Source: Agrobacterium tumefaciens (GTDB taxonomy: Bacteria; Pseudomonadota; Alphaproteobacteria; Rhizobiales; Rhizobiaceae). From it: a stretch of DNA of 64,000 nt. Shown piece after piece: positions 27,402 to 35,355 of the stretch. The stretch covers positions 682,001 through 746,000 of the forward strand of contig NZ_SUPW01000002.1 in NCBI RefSeq assembly GCF_013337285.1, written 5' to 3'. Each line of letters starts with the position of its first letter. Positions within the stretch are counted from its first letter, which is position 1. The position numbers and the translations under genes were made by a program. The notes beneath the pieces are model-generated. The model ran no database searches, had not been told where the DNA came from, and saw only the letters and a list, made by a program, of their open reading frames with translations.

Positions 27402-28937
27402 TTATGCGAAGGACCGGCGGCGCGGCTGGATCGCGTGGGTTTCTTCCACGGCCGGCAGGCTCTGCAATACGCGTTTTGCCGGCAGGATGGCGATGCCTTC
27501 GGTGCCTTCGCGCAGCTTCGATTTCAGGATGAACTGGCCGTCATGCTTGGCGAGAATGGCCTGAACGATGGGCAGGCCAAGCCCGGTTCCCTGTTCGGCG
27601 CTTTTAATGGCGATCGATCCCTGACCGAAGGCGGACAGGACAATCGGAATTTCGTCCTCGGGAATGCCGGGGCCGTTATCCTTGATCGACACATATTGCC
27701 CGCCGCCCGCCGTCCAGCCCGCTTTCACAAGAATTTCGCCGCCCTGGGGCGTGAATTTCACGGCGTTGGAGAGAAGGTTGAGGATGACCTGCCGGATCGC
27801 TTTTTCATCCGCCCAGACCTGTGGCAGGCTGCCTTCGAACTGCTGCGAAATCCTGATGGTCTTGGCGCGGGCGCGAAGCTGGATCATGCCGATGCAATCC
27901 TCGGCGATTTCCAGCATCGAGATGGATTCCTCATTGAGATCATAGCGACCGGCCTCGATGCGCGACAGGTCGAGGATTTCGTTGATGAGATCGAGCAGAT
28001 GCTGACCGGAGCGATGGATATCGCCGGAATATTCCTTGTAGAGCGGATTGTTGAGCGGACCCAGCACTTCTGACGCCATGACCTCGGAGAAGCCGAGAAT
28101 GGCGTTGAGCGGGGTGCGCAGCTCATGCGACATGGAGGCGAGAAAACGCGATTTGGCCAGATTGGCCTCTTCCGCGCGCCGCCGCGCCTCATCCGAAACC
28201 GAGTTGGCGACTTCGAGTTCGGCGATCAGGTCGTCCTTTTCCGTCTGGGAAGAGAGCAGTTTGACGCTGGTCTGGTAGAGCCGGCTGGTGATGCGATGAC
28301 AGAACAGGATCGCCATGCCGAACATCAGCGCAAGGCCGAGATCGAAGGGACTACGCGAGATGGCCGAGGTGACGCAGAGCGCTGCCAGCACTGGCAGGAA
28401 AGTCATGAACGTCGCCCGCCGCAGCATGAAATTGGCCATGGCGGTCAGCGAAAGCGCGATCAGCAGCGTTGCGCCCTTGAAGAAGAGAACGAGCGTCGGG
28501 TCGTTGCGCACCGGTTCGGCCAGTGCGAACATGGCCCATGCGCAGCCGATGAGGATCTGCATGCCGAGGAAGAGATTTCTCCAGTGCTGGAGATTTTCGG
28601 CCGTGATCTCCTGTTTCGCTGCCCGTTTTGCCAGTATCAGCGACATGGCATGGAAGCTCAGCGCAGCCAGCGACCAGACGATCAGGCCGATGTCACGGGT
28701 GATGTAAAGGCCGATGATGGAGGCGAGTACAATGAAGAGCGGCATGATCATCGCGCCCTGAAGGGCTTCGGCGATGTGCATGGTCAGCATTTCGCGTTCA
28801 TAGGCGTCACTTCCGCCAGCACCTTGCTGCAGGCGTTCACGCGTCGTCTTCACCGTGTCGAAAACCGCCTTGTTGCGGTGTTTTTTCGAGCGGTCGACGA
28901 TGATCTTGTCGGTGGACGTGCTGACGCTTTTACTCAT
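27402..28937 (-). CDS. pdhS2: PdhS/DivJ-type membrane sensor histidine kinase, probably PdhS2
   Basis: 511 residues. A cytosolic N-terminal 50 residues, then about six membrane segments between 60 and 215, a short coiled linker (220-260), the HisKA domain with H271 in FLASMSHELRTPLNAILGFS, and an HATPase domain with the N box (NLLSNAVKF), DNGPGIP and GTGLGLPIV. The H-box form is that of the kinases that act on DivK in Agrobacterium and Brucella. The gene order around recA agrees with my memory of pdhS2 in A. fabrum, where it balances motility and attachment. That identity is inference; the kinase class is clear. Confidence 0.75.
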   Translation of the reverse strand: MSKSVSTSTDKIIVDRSKKHRNKAVFDTVKTTRERLQQGAGGSDAYEREMLTMHIAEALQGAMIMPLFIVLASIIGLYITRDIGLIVWSLAALSFHAMSLILAKRAAKQEITAENLQHWRNLFLGMQILIGCAWAMFALAEPVRNDPTLVLFFKGATLLIALSLTAMANFMLRRATFMTFLPVLAALCVTSAISRSPFDLGLALMFGMAILFCHRITSRLYQTSVKLLSSQTEKDDLIAELEVANSVSDEARRRAEEANLAKSRFLASMSHELRTPLNAILGFSEVMASEVLGPLNNPLYKEYSGDIHRSGQHLLDLINEILDLSRIEAGRYDLNEESISMLEIAEDCIGMIQLRARAKTIRISQQFEGSLPQVWADEKAIRQVILNLLSNAVKFTPQGGEILVKAGWTAGGGQYVSIKDNGPGIPEDEIPIVLSAFGQGSIAIKSAEQGTGLGLPIVQAILAKHDGQFILKSKLREGTEGIAILPAKRVLQSLPAVEETHAIQPRRRSFA

Positions 28938-29044
28938 TGTTACAACGCAGGTGACATGAACCCTTGCAGGCTACGCTTAAAATCTTAAGAAGATGCTGCC
29001 GTGAAAGGATTTGTTTGCCATTTCTGACAAGGGTTTGTTGTTAC

Positions 29045-29638
29045 ATGGGACGAAACGGAGGCAGGCGCAGGGGTTTTTCGGCGTTCCGCGACGGCGGGCT
29101 GTTTCTTGCTGCGGTTTTTCTCGGCATCCTGATTGCCGCCAAGCTCGATCAGATCAACAGCGAGACCTATGGCGGCCGTTTCTTCGTAATCGACGGCGAT
29201 ACGCTTTCAAAGGGAGAAGAGCGGTTTCGTCTGCTGGGCATCGATGCGCCCGAACTGTCGCAGACATGCCGGCGGGGCGCTGAGACCTGGCCCTGCGGGG
29301 AGGAGGCGCGCCGTGTGCTGCAACGGCTGGTCGTGGCGCAGAATTTTTCCTGTTCCGGCAGTTCGAGGGACCGTTACGGGCGGCTGCTCGTTTATTGCGC
29401 TGCCGGCGGCAGGGATGTTTCGGCGGACATGGTGTCGGCGGGTTTTGCCGTCGCCTCCGGTTATTTCCAGTTTTCTGGCGAACAGGCGGCGGCGCGCCGG
29501 GAGGCGCGGGGCATCTGGGCGGGAGAATTCGAAAAACCTTCGCAATGGCGGCGTGAGCACCGCGCAGCGGATATCGAGACACCGGCGGCCGGTTTCCTGA
29601 CCGTCATCCGCCATCTTCTGGGATGGTCGCATGGCTGA
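29045..29638 (+). CDS. Membrane-anchored thermonuclease-like (SNase) protein
   Basis: 197 residues. One membrane segment at about 17-35 precedes a staphylococcal-nuclease-like domain. Visible landmarks are VIDGDTLSKG, RLLGIDAPE and SRDRYGRLLVYC, which align with the calcium and phosphate-binding residues of the SNase fold, so the active site looks complete. It overlaps the following uracil-glycosylase gene by eight bases. The periplasmic location inferred from the anchor suggests nucleic-acid scavenging or defence-like degradation; the coupling to a repair-type gene is unexplained. Confidence 0.82.
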   Translation: MGRNGGRRRGFSAFRDGGLFLAAVFLGILIAAKLDQINSETYGGRFFVIDGDTLSKGEERFRLLGIDAPELSQTCRRGAETWPCGEEARRVLQRLVVAQNFSCSGSSRDRYGRLLVYCAAGGRDVSADMVSAGFAVASGYFQFSGEQAAARREARGIWAGEFEKPSQWRREHRAADIETPAAGFLTVIRHLLGWSHG

Positions 29639-30284
29639 GCTGGTCCAATCCATGCCAAGGTTTGATGATGGGCTGGATGAGTTGCGCGGCGAGATTGCCC
29701 GCTGTCGCATCTGTCGTGACGCGCCTGTCAGGGGCATGACCGATTGCCTGCCGCATGAACCGCGGCCGGTGGTTGTCATGTCGAAGAAGGCCCGCATCCT
29801 GATTGCCGGGCAGGCGCCGGGGCTGCGTGTGCACGAGACGGGACTGCCCTTTAATGACGCTTCCGGCGACAGGCTTCGGCAATGGCTGAATGTCGACCGC
29901 GAGACCTTTTATGATCTCGACCGCTTCACCATCGTGCCCATGGGCTTCTGTTTTCCGGGTTATGACGACAAGGGCAGCGACCTGCCGCCGCGGCGCGAAT
30001 GTGCGCCTGCATGGCGTGAGCGGGTGATGCCGGCGATGCCACAGGTGGAGCTGATCCTTGCTGTCGGCCAATATGCGCAGGCTTTTCATCTGGGCGAAAG
30101 GCGGCGCAGAACCATGACCGAAACCGTGCAGAACTGGCGCGGCTACCTGCATGCCAATTCCGGCCCCGGCATTTTACCTCTGCCGCACCCCAGCTGGCGC
30201 AATACCGGCTGGCTGAAAAAGAACCTGTGGTTCACGCAGGAGCTGCTTCCGGTTCTGCGACAACATGTGGAAATGCGGCTTTAG
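29631..30284 (+). CDS. Uracil-DNA glycosylase superfamily protein
   Basis: 217 residues. Motif A is GQAPGLRVHETGLPFND and motif B is PLPHPSWRNTG, which place it in the UDG-fold superfamily, near the family 4/5 and UDG-like proteins. Cysteines in CRICRD near the N terminus could be part of an Fe-S site as in family 4 enzymes, but the full four-cysteine set is not clear. It could excise uracil from DNA or be a UDG-like protein with another role. Start overlaps the nuclease stop by eight bases. Confidence 0.75.
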   Translation: MAELVQSMPRFDDGLDELRGEIARCRICRDAPVRGMTDCLPHEPRPVVVMSKKARILIAGQAPGLRVHETGLPFNDASGDRLRQWLNVDRETFYDLDRFTIVPMGFCFPGYDDKGSDLPPRRECAPAWRERVMPAMPQVELILAVGQYAQAFHLGERRRRTMTETVQNWRGYLHANSGPGILPLPHPSWRNTGWLKKNLWFTQELLPVLRQHVEMRL

Positions 30285-30300
30285 TGAAACAATTTTCTGT

Positions 30301-30313
30301 TTTTCTGCGAAAA
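30301..30313. promoter_or_regulatory. Palindromic operator-like site upstream of the Lrp gene
   Basis: TTTTC-TGC-GAAAA, perfect 5-bp arms, 42 bases before the Lrp start. Lrp/AsnC proteins bind A+T-rich palindromes of this kind and often repress themselves. Confidence 0.35.
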
Positions 30314-30354
30314 TTAGTGTATTGAAAGGAAATTAATTCAGGAGGGTAGACGCA

Positions 30355-30843
30355 TTGGATCGCCTAGACCGTAAGATTTTACGCATTCTGCAAGAGGATT
30401 CCACGCTGGCCGTCGCTGATCTGGCGAAAAAGGTCGGACTTTCCACGACGCCCTGTTGGCGGCGTATCCAGAAGATGGAAGAGGACGGCGTCATCCGCCG
30501 GCGCGTGGCGCTGCTCGATCCGGTCAAGGTCAACACCAAGGTCACGGTTTTCGTCTCCATCCGCACGGCCTCCCATTCCATCGAATGGCTGAAGCGCTTC
30601 TCCGAGGTGGTTTCCGAATTTCCGGAGGTCGTCGAATTTTACCGCATGAGCGGCGATGTCGATTATCTCCTGCGCGTCGTCGTTCCTGACATTGCGGCCT
30701 ATGACGCCTTCTACAAGCGGATGATCGCCAAGATCGAAATTCGCGATGTTTCTTCGGCCTTCGCGATGGAGCAGATCAAATATACGACGGAACTGCCGCT
30801 TGATTACATGCTGCTGGATAATCCCAAATCTGGCGAGGAGTGA
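30355..30843 (+). CDS. Lrp/AsnC family transcriptional regulator (TTG start)
   Basis: 162 residues. N-terminal winged HTH (DRKILRILQEDSTLAVADLA ... TTPCWRRIQKMEEDGVI), then the RAM ligand-binding domain with the usual DYLLRVVVPDIAAYDAF segment. The start is TTG at 30355, nine bases downstream of GGAGGG; no ATG is better placed. Lrp-family proteins are usually octameric or hexadecameric and respond to amino acids. No linked amino-acid gene identifies its targets; it may be autoregulated through the palindrome at 30301. Confidence 0.88.
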   Translation: MDRLDRKILRILQEDSTLAVADLAKKVGLSTTPCWRRIQKMEEDGVIRRRVALLDPVKVNTKVTVFVSIRTASHSIEWLKRFSEVVSEFPEVVEFYRMSGDVDYLLRVVVPDIAAYDAFYKRMIAKIEIRDVSSAFAMEQIKYTTELPLDYMLLDNPKSGEE

Positions 30844-30871
30844 CGCGCCGCTCATCCGGTTTTTGAGCAAT

Positions 30872-30903
30872 GCCCTTTCCGGTTGCCGGGGAGGGCTTTT
30901 TTA
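30872..30903 (+). terminator. Rho-independent terminator after the Lrp gene
   Basis: GCCCT-TTCCGG-TTG-CCGGGG-AGGGC stem-loop directly followed by seven T residues, 28 bases after the stop. Confidence 0.8.
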
Positions 30904-31010
30904 TTGCCGCGACGGAAAGTCGAATCTCTTCAATCGGCTGGGCGATCTTGATGAGATATTGATTCAGCACGGCGGAGTTGGTCGCATTGGGTCGAGCGGA
31001 CGCCACTTGT
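30904..31010. other. Intergenic segment with no supported gene
   Basis: About 100 bases between the Lrp terminator and the family C repeat. No RNA gene or promoter pattern was recognised. Confidence 0.3.
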
Positions 31011-31132
31011 TTCTTCTCCCCGCCGGGGAGAAGTCCGCGGCAGCGGGATGAGGGGGCAAGGGTGCGGTTTATCGCTGGCGTTGCCCCCTCATCCGACCCT
31101 TCGGGCCACCTTCTCCCCGGCGGGGAGAAGAA
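31011..31132. repeat. Long palindromic intergenic repeat, family C
   Basis: Left end TTCTTCTCCCCGCCGGGGAG and right end CTCCCCGGCGGGGAGAAGAA are inverted copies, and the inner arms GATGAGGGGGCAA and TTGCCCCCTCATC also pair. The whole 122 bases can fold into one hairpin. It lies between convergent genes and may double as a bidirectional terminator. Confidence 0.75.
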
Positions 31133-31153
31133 ATATGCCGAAATGCCGAGTTA

Positions 31154-31978
31154 TCAGCCCTTGAGCTTGGCAATCACCAGATGGCCCGGTGTCGGGTTGC
31201 CGTCCTGCATGCGGACATTGATGTCGGTGACTTCGATGATATCGAAACCCGTCGCCGCCAGCCTTTCGCGGACATAGTTTTCCGCATGGGCGAAACGGTG
31301 GTGCGGGCCGACCATGTAGGGGCGTCCGGCGAGGATGGCTTCGTCCAGGGTTTCCGACGAGAAGATCAGCAGGCCGCCGGCATTGAGGTTTTCGGCGGCA
31401 CCGAAAAACAGCGGTTCCAGCGCGCCGAGATAGGGCAGCACGTCGGTTGCGGTGATGATATCGAAGGGCTCGTCGTCATTATCCTCAAGGAAATCCTCGG
31501 CTTCGGCGACGTAAAGCGTCTCGTAAAGGTCCTTCTCATGGGCCAGTTCGACCATGTTTTCGGAGATATCGATGCCGGTGATGTCCTCAGCCATGTCGCG
31601 CAACGCTTCGCCGGTGAGGCCGGTGCCGCAGCCGAGATCGAGCAGGCGCTTGAAGGGGCCGAGATTGAGCGTCTGCAAGCGCTGGCGCACCATCATCGGC
31701 ACAGCATAACCGAGTTGTTCGACAAGAATATCCTCGAAGGCTTCGGCGTGCTGGTCGAACAGGGTTTCGACATAGGCGTCGGGTGCTTTTGACGGCTGTT
31801 CGCCCCGGCCCATGGCGGCGATGCGCACGGCGGCACCGCCGTGATCTTCCGGGTCGATGGCCAGAACTTCCTGATAGGCTTTTACCGCCGCATCCACATC
31901 GCCGGCTTTTTCAAGCGCAAGCGCGCGGTTATAGGCTTCGGCAAGCGCTTCTTCGTCGATTTTCTGGTTCTTCGTCAT
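31154..31978 (-). CDS. TPR-containing SAM-dependent methyltransferase
   Basis: 274 residues. Residues about 8-45 look like one tetratricopeptide helix pair (AYNRALALEKAGDVDAAVKA). The class I methyltransferase domain follows, with motif I LLDLGCGTGLTGE, an acidic GIDISENM at the end of strand 2 and DIITATDVLPYLG for motif IV. The mix of a short TPR and this domain is common in alphaproteobacteria. The methyl acceptor is unknown. Confidence 0.82.
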   Translation of the reverse strand: MTKNQKIDEEALAEAYNRALALEKAGDVDAAVKAYQEVLAIDPEDHGGAAVRIAAMGRGEQPSKAPDAYVETLFDQHAEAFEDILVEQLGYAVPMMVRQRLQTLNLGPFKRLLDLGCGTGLTGEALRDMAEDITGIDISENMVELAHEKDLYETLYVAEAEDFLEDNDDEPFDIITATDVLPYLGALEPLFFGAAENLNAGGLLIFSSETLDEAILAGRPYMVGPHHRFAHAENYVRERLAATGFDIIEVTDINVRMQDGNPTPGHLVIAKLKG

Positions 31979-32061
31979 CGTGCGGTATCCATAACGTCTT
32001 CAGTTGACGTTTGCTGTAAGCCGCAACGGTGGTTGGCGCAACGTTTATGTGGGAACAGTTT

Positions 32062-32349
32062 TCAGTGGATGATGAACTCCCCTTTCAGCGCGCGCCATTC
32101 CTGCGCCGAGATTACCTGCCGGTGCACGTAGCGGACGGAGTGTAGCGGTCCGTCGAGCTTTTCCTGCCAGAATTTGAGGAAACCGTGCATTTCGGGAAAA
32201 TCCGGGGCGAGATCGTAGTCCTGCCAGACATAGGTCTGCAGAACCAGCGGATGGTCCGGCATGCGGTAGAATATCTGGGCGGTGGTGAGGCCGTAGCCTC
32301 TCAGCATCATTTCCATGTCCTTGTTCATGACGGCGGTTCCCGTTTCCAT
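32062..32349 (-). CDS. Usg family protein
   Basis: 95 residues, or 88 if translation begins at the in-frame ATG at 32328 (MNKDMEMML). Conserved YGLTTAQIFYRMPDHP and LQTYVWQDYDLAPDFPEMHG match Usg proteins, first named as the ORF upstream of trp or near phosphoribosylanthranilate isomerase genes in Caulobacter. Function is unknown. It stands alone with about 80-150 intergenic bases on each side. Confidence 0.85.
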   Translation of the reverse strand: METGTAVMNKDMEMMLRGYGLTTAQIFYRMPDHPLVLQTYVWQDYDLAPDFPEMHGFLKFWQEKLDGPLHSVRYVHRQVISAQEWRALKGEFIIH

Positions 32350-32458
32350 GATTGCCGATCACAGCGTTGCCGCTGTATCTGACATGGGAACACGACAGGG
32401 TTAATCCAACCTTGCCAAAGCCATGGGCTGTCACAAAATAGTTATATTTTTCAAAATG

Positions 32459-32488
32459 TTGGCAGCCTCAGTTGATGAGTGCTGCCAA
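32459..32488 (-). terminator. Terminator after the amino-acid importer genes
   Basis: Perfect 7-bp stem TTGGCAG/CTGCCAA, followed on the minus strand by ATTTTGAAAAATA. It lies nine bases beyond the permease stop. Confidence 0.6.
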
Positions 32489-32496
32489 GCTTCGGC

Positions 32497-33327
32497 CTAA
32501 CGCTTGAGGTGGCGCGTCAGGCGGGCTTCCAGCCAGGCCCAGACATGTCTCAGCGTCTCGACGATCGTCAGGTAGAAGATCGCGGCCCAGAGATAGGCCT
32601 GATAGTCGAATGTGCGGGAAAAGGCGTAGCGGGTCTGTCCCATCAGGTCGAAGACCGTGACGATGGAGACAACTGCTGAACCCTTGATCATCAGGATGAT
32701 CTCATTGCCATAGGGACGCAGCGCGACGATCAAGGCCTGCGGCAGGATGACCTTGCGGAAGGTGATGAATTTCGAAATGCCGAGCGAGGCCGCGCCCTCA
32801 TGCTGGCCGAGCGGCACGCTGCGGATTGCGCCGCGCAGGATTTCGGCCTGATAGGCGGCGGTGTTGAGGGTTAGCGACAGCAGGCCGCAATACCATGCCT
32901 CGCGGAAGAACCACCACAGACCAACGGCTTCCAGTTGCGGGCGAAAGCTGCCGAGGCCGTAATAGATCAGGAAAAGCTGTGCCAGAAGCGGCGTGCTGCG
33001 GAAGACGTAGACATAGGCATAGGCCAGTGCGCCGAGGATGCGGTTTTTCGACATGCGTGCGAAGGCAATCGGCACCGAAAGGATTGCGCCGAGAATGATC
33101 GAACTGCCGACCAGCGTGATGGTGGTGATGAGGCCGTCTATATAACGCGGCCCGTAGCGCTCGAACTTTGCCCAGTCCCATCCTTCGATCATGGCGAAGA
33201 GCAGCCCGGCGGCGAGTAGCAGCCAAAGCGTGATGACGGCGATGCCGACGATACGCGATATGTTGAGCGGTTTGTCTGCAATGGCCGGGGCAGGGCGCGG
33301 CGGGATGAGTTCCTGGATGTGGCTCAC
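32497..33327 (-). CDS. Polar amino-acid ABC importer permease (HisM-like)
   Basis: 276 residues, five or so membrane segments and the EAA-type loop near GAIRSVPLGQHEGAASLGIS. Family members of this type import histidine, lysine, arginine, ornithine, octopine or nopaline. It overlaps the upstream permease gene by four bases. The two permeases would form a heterodimer. No ATPase gene is in this cluster. Confidence 0.9.
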   Translation of the reverse strand: MSHIQELIPPRPAPAIADKPLNISRIVGIAVITLWLLLAAGLLFAMIEGWDWAKFERYGPRYIDGLITTITLVGSSIILGAILSVPIAFARMSKNRILGALAYAYVYVFRSTPLLAQLFLIYYGLGSFRPQLEAVGLWWFFREAWYCGLLSLTLNTAAYQAEILRGAIRSVPLGQHEGAASLGISKFITFRKVILPQALIVALRPYGNEIILMIKGSAVVSIVTVFDLMGQTRYAFSRTFDYQAYLWAAIFYLTIVETLRHVWAWLEARLTRHLKR

Positions 33328-34127
33328 CGGCTTACCTCCGACTTGCGCGACCAGCGATCGATGAAACCGATCCCGATGGAAGAGAGAAGGGCCAGAATAA
33401 GGTAGAGCAGGCAGGCGATGCCGTAGAAGAAGAAGGCTTCCTTGCTGACGCGGGCGGCGATGCCGGTCTGGCGGACGATATCGGCAAGGCCGATGATGGA
33501 GACGTAGGAGGTGTCTTTCAGCAGGATGACCCAGAGATTGGTCATGCCGGGGAGGGCGATCCTGACCAGTTGCGGTATAATGATGAGCACCATGGTGCGG
33601 CCGCGAGACAGGCCAAGGGCGTGGCCCGCCTCATATTGACCCTTGGGAATGGCCTTGAAGGCGGAAAGCAGCACTTCGGAGGCATAGGATGAAAACACCA
33701 CTGATAGCGCGACCATGCCGGCCACGAAGGCGTTGATCTCGACCGGCCCGGTGATGCCGACGTAACCTGCCATCGATTGCAGCAGCATCTGAATGCCGTA
33801 GTAGACGATGAAGAGCGTCAGCAGTTCCGGCAGGCCGCGGAAGATGGTTGTATATATGCCGGTCGCCAGCCGCAGCGACTTTTCCTCCGACTGCGCCGCA
33901 AGCGCGATGAGGAAGCCGATCAGCAGCCCGACGGGCAGGGTGGCAAGCGCCAGCGAGATCGTGACCTTGACGCCGAAAGCGATTTCATCGCCCCAGCCTG
34001 CGTCGCCACACGCAACAAGGGTGCCGTTTCCGAGAAGCGAGAAGAGACCGACCGGACCGCAAAATGGGTCGAGAAGTGTCGAGACATAGGTCCAGAACGC
34101 ACCTATGGCGGAAAATGCTCCGCTCAT
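33324..34127 (-). CDS. Polar amino-acid ABC importer permease (HisQ-like)
   Basis: 267 residues, with YTTIFRGLPELLTLFIVYYG and the EAA-type SAFKAIPKGQYEAGHALGLS loop. The first permease of the importer, coupled by a four-base overlap to the next. Together with the binding protein at 34241 it matches the histidine/opine-type importers of Agrobacterium; the missing ATPase may be shared with another system. Confidence 0.9.
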   Translation of the reverse strand: MSGAFSAIGAFWTYVSTLLDPFCGPVGLFSLLGNGTLVACGDAGWGDEIAFGVKVTISLALATLPVGLLIGFLIALAAQSEEKSLRLATGIYTTIFRGLPELLTLFIVYYGIQMLLQSMAGYVGITGPVEINAFVAGMVALSVVFSSYASEVLLSAFKAIPKGQYEAGHALGLSRGRTMVLIIIPQLVRIALPGMTNLWVILLKDTSYVSIIGLADIVRQTGIAARVSKEAFFFYGIACLLYLILALLSSIGIGFIDRWSRKSEVSR

Positions 34128-34190
34128 GCCAGTTTTCCCCCGCGGTCTTAAGCCGCCGTGATTGTTATAGTGACGTTTTCAAACAAAAAT

Positions 34191-34213
34191 GGCGGAAGGG
34201 CAAGCCTTCCGCC
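34191..34213 (-). terminator. Intercistronic hairpin between binding-protein and permease genes
   Basis: Perfect 9-bp stem GGCGGAAGG/CCTTCCGCC with a five-base loop, followed on the minus strand by ATTTTTGTTT. As in other importers, partial termination here would give more binding protein than permease. Confidence 0.65.
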
Positions 34214-34240
34214 ACCAGATTTCAACAGACGTCGTGCCGG

Positions 34241-35014
34241 TTACTGGCCGTAAACGTCGAAATCGAAGTATTTCTTGTTGATTTCCTGATATTTGCCGTT
34301 GGCGCGAATACCGGCGATGGCGGCGGTGAATTTATCGGCGAGCGCCGTGTCACCCTTGCGCACGGCAACGCCTGCACCGTTGCCGTTGATCTCGACGTCA
34401 ACCGGAAGCGGCGTCAGGATCTTGCAGCACTTGCCGGCGTCCGTCTTCAGCCATTCCGAAAGCACGACGATATCGTCGATGACGGCGTCGATACGGCCAT
34501 TGGCGATGTCGAGCTTATATTCGTCGGCGGTCGGATACATCTTCACATCGGCATCCGGAAAATGCTTTTCGGCATAGTTGGAGTGGGTGGTGGAACCCTG
34601 TGCGCCGAGCGACTTGCCCTTCAGGTCGTCGACCGACTTGATCGGCGAATCCTTCGGCACGGCGATGGCCGGCGGGGTGTTGTAATATTTCTTGGAGAAG
34701 TCGACCTTCTCGAGACGCTCTGGCGTGATCGACATGGACGCGATGATGGCATCGAACTTCTTGGCCTGCAGGGCCGGAATGATGCCGTCCCAGTCATTGG
34801 TGACGAAGGTGCATTCGGCTTTCATCTCGACGCAGAGCGCCTTGGCGATGTCGATGTCGAAGCCGGTCAGCGTGCCGTCGGCTTCAAGATTATTGAAGGG
34901 CGGGTAGGCGCCTTCGGTGCCGATGACGATCTTGTCCTGCGCAAGGGCGGCACCTGAAAACAGCGAGATGGCGGCAATCGATACGGCTGCGAGCAGACGG
35001 GTGGAAATAGGCAT
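34241..35014 (-). CDS. Periplasmic polar amino-acid binding protein
   Basis: 257 residues, SBP_bac_3 family. Signal peptide 1-25 (LFSGAALA|QDKIV). Mature protein starts KIVIGTEGAYPPFNNLEADG and has GFDIDIAKALCVEMKAECTF, the conserved segments of lysine/arginine/ornithine- and histidine-binding proteins. The ASMSITPERLEKVDFSKKYY segment is also typical. It is the first and probably most expressed gene of the importer. Ligand is not assigned beyond a basic or polar amino acid or opine. Confidence 0.92.
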   Translation of the reverse strand: MPISTRLLAAVSIAAISLFSGAALAQDKIVIGTEGAYPPFNNLEADGTLTGFDIDIAKALCVEMKAECTFVTNDWDGIIPALQAKKFDAIIASMSITPERLEKVDFSKKYYNTPPAIAVPKDSPIKSVDDLKGKSLGAQGSTTHSNYAEKHFPDADVKMYPTADEYKLDIANGRIDAVIDDIVVLSEWLKTDAGKCCKILTPLPVDVEINGNGAGVAVRKGDTALADKFTAAIAGIRANGKYQEINKKYFDFDVYGQ

Positions 35015-35355
35015 TTCGATCCTCTCTTTTGGTCGTTCATCCGCAGTCTGTTGTTGTTTTCAGTGCGGACGCCTTGAGCGCAGGGCACGGCGGGATGTTT
35101 TTTGTTTCCCGGGGCCTTCAGCGCTTGCGGCAATTATTCATCCGGTTGGTCAAAAAATGCAACTGCAATATTAGTCACCGCGATTGTGCCGCAGAGCTTT
35201 CACGAAAACGCCTTGATCTGTTCATTTCCGGTACACAAGGCTTTGGTCATCATGGGAACCGAAGTGTGTGGCAGGCGTTGTCCAGCGCCTGCATGCGCAG
35301 CCGGGACGTCGCGATAGCGCGCGCCGATAAGACAAGGCAAATGAGGAAGCACCGA
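35015..35355. other. Divergent intergenic region
   Basis: Promoters for the importer (minus) and the OmpA gene (plus) should lie here. No other gene was supported; overlapping reading frames here lack family features. Confidence 0.4.

Noticed and set aside
30776..31006. A 76-codon minus-strand frame
   Set aside because: It crosses the Lrp terminator stem and overlaps the Lrp coding end; no SD.
35029..35355. Upstream extension of the OmpA open frame
   Set aside because: No ribosome binding site and no signal peptide; the start at 35356 has both.
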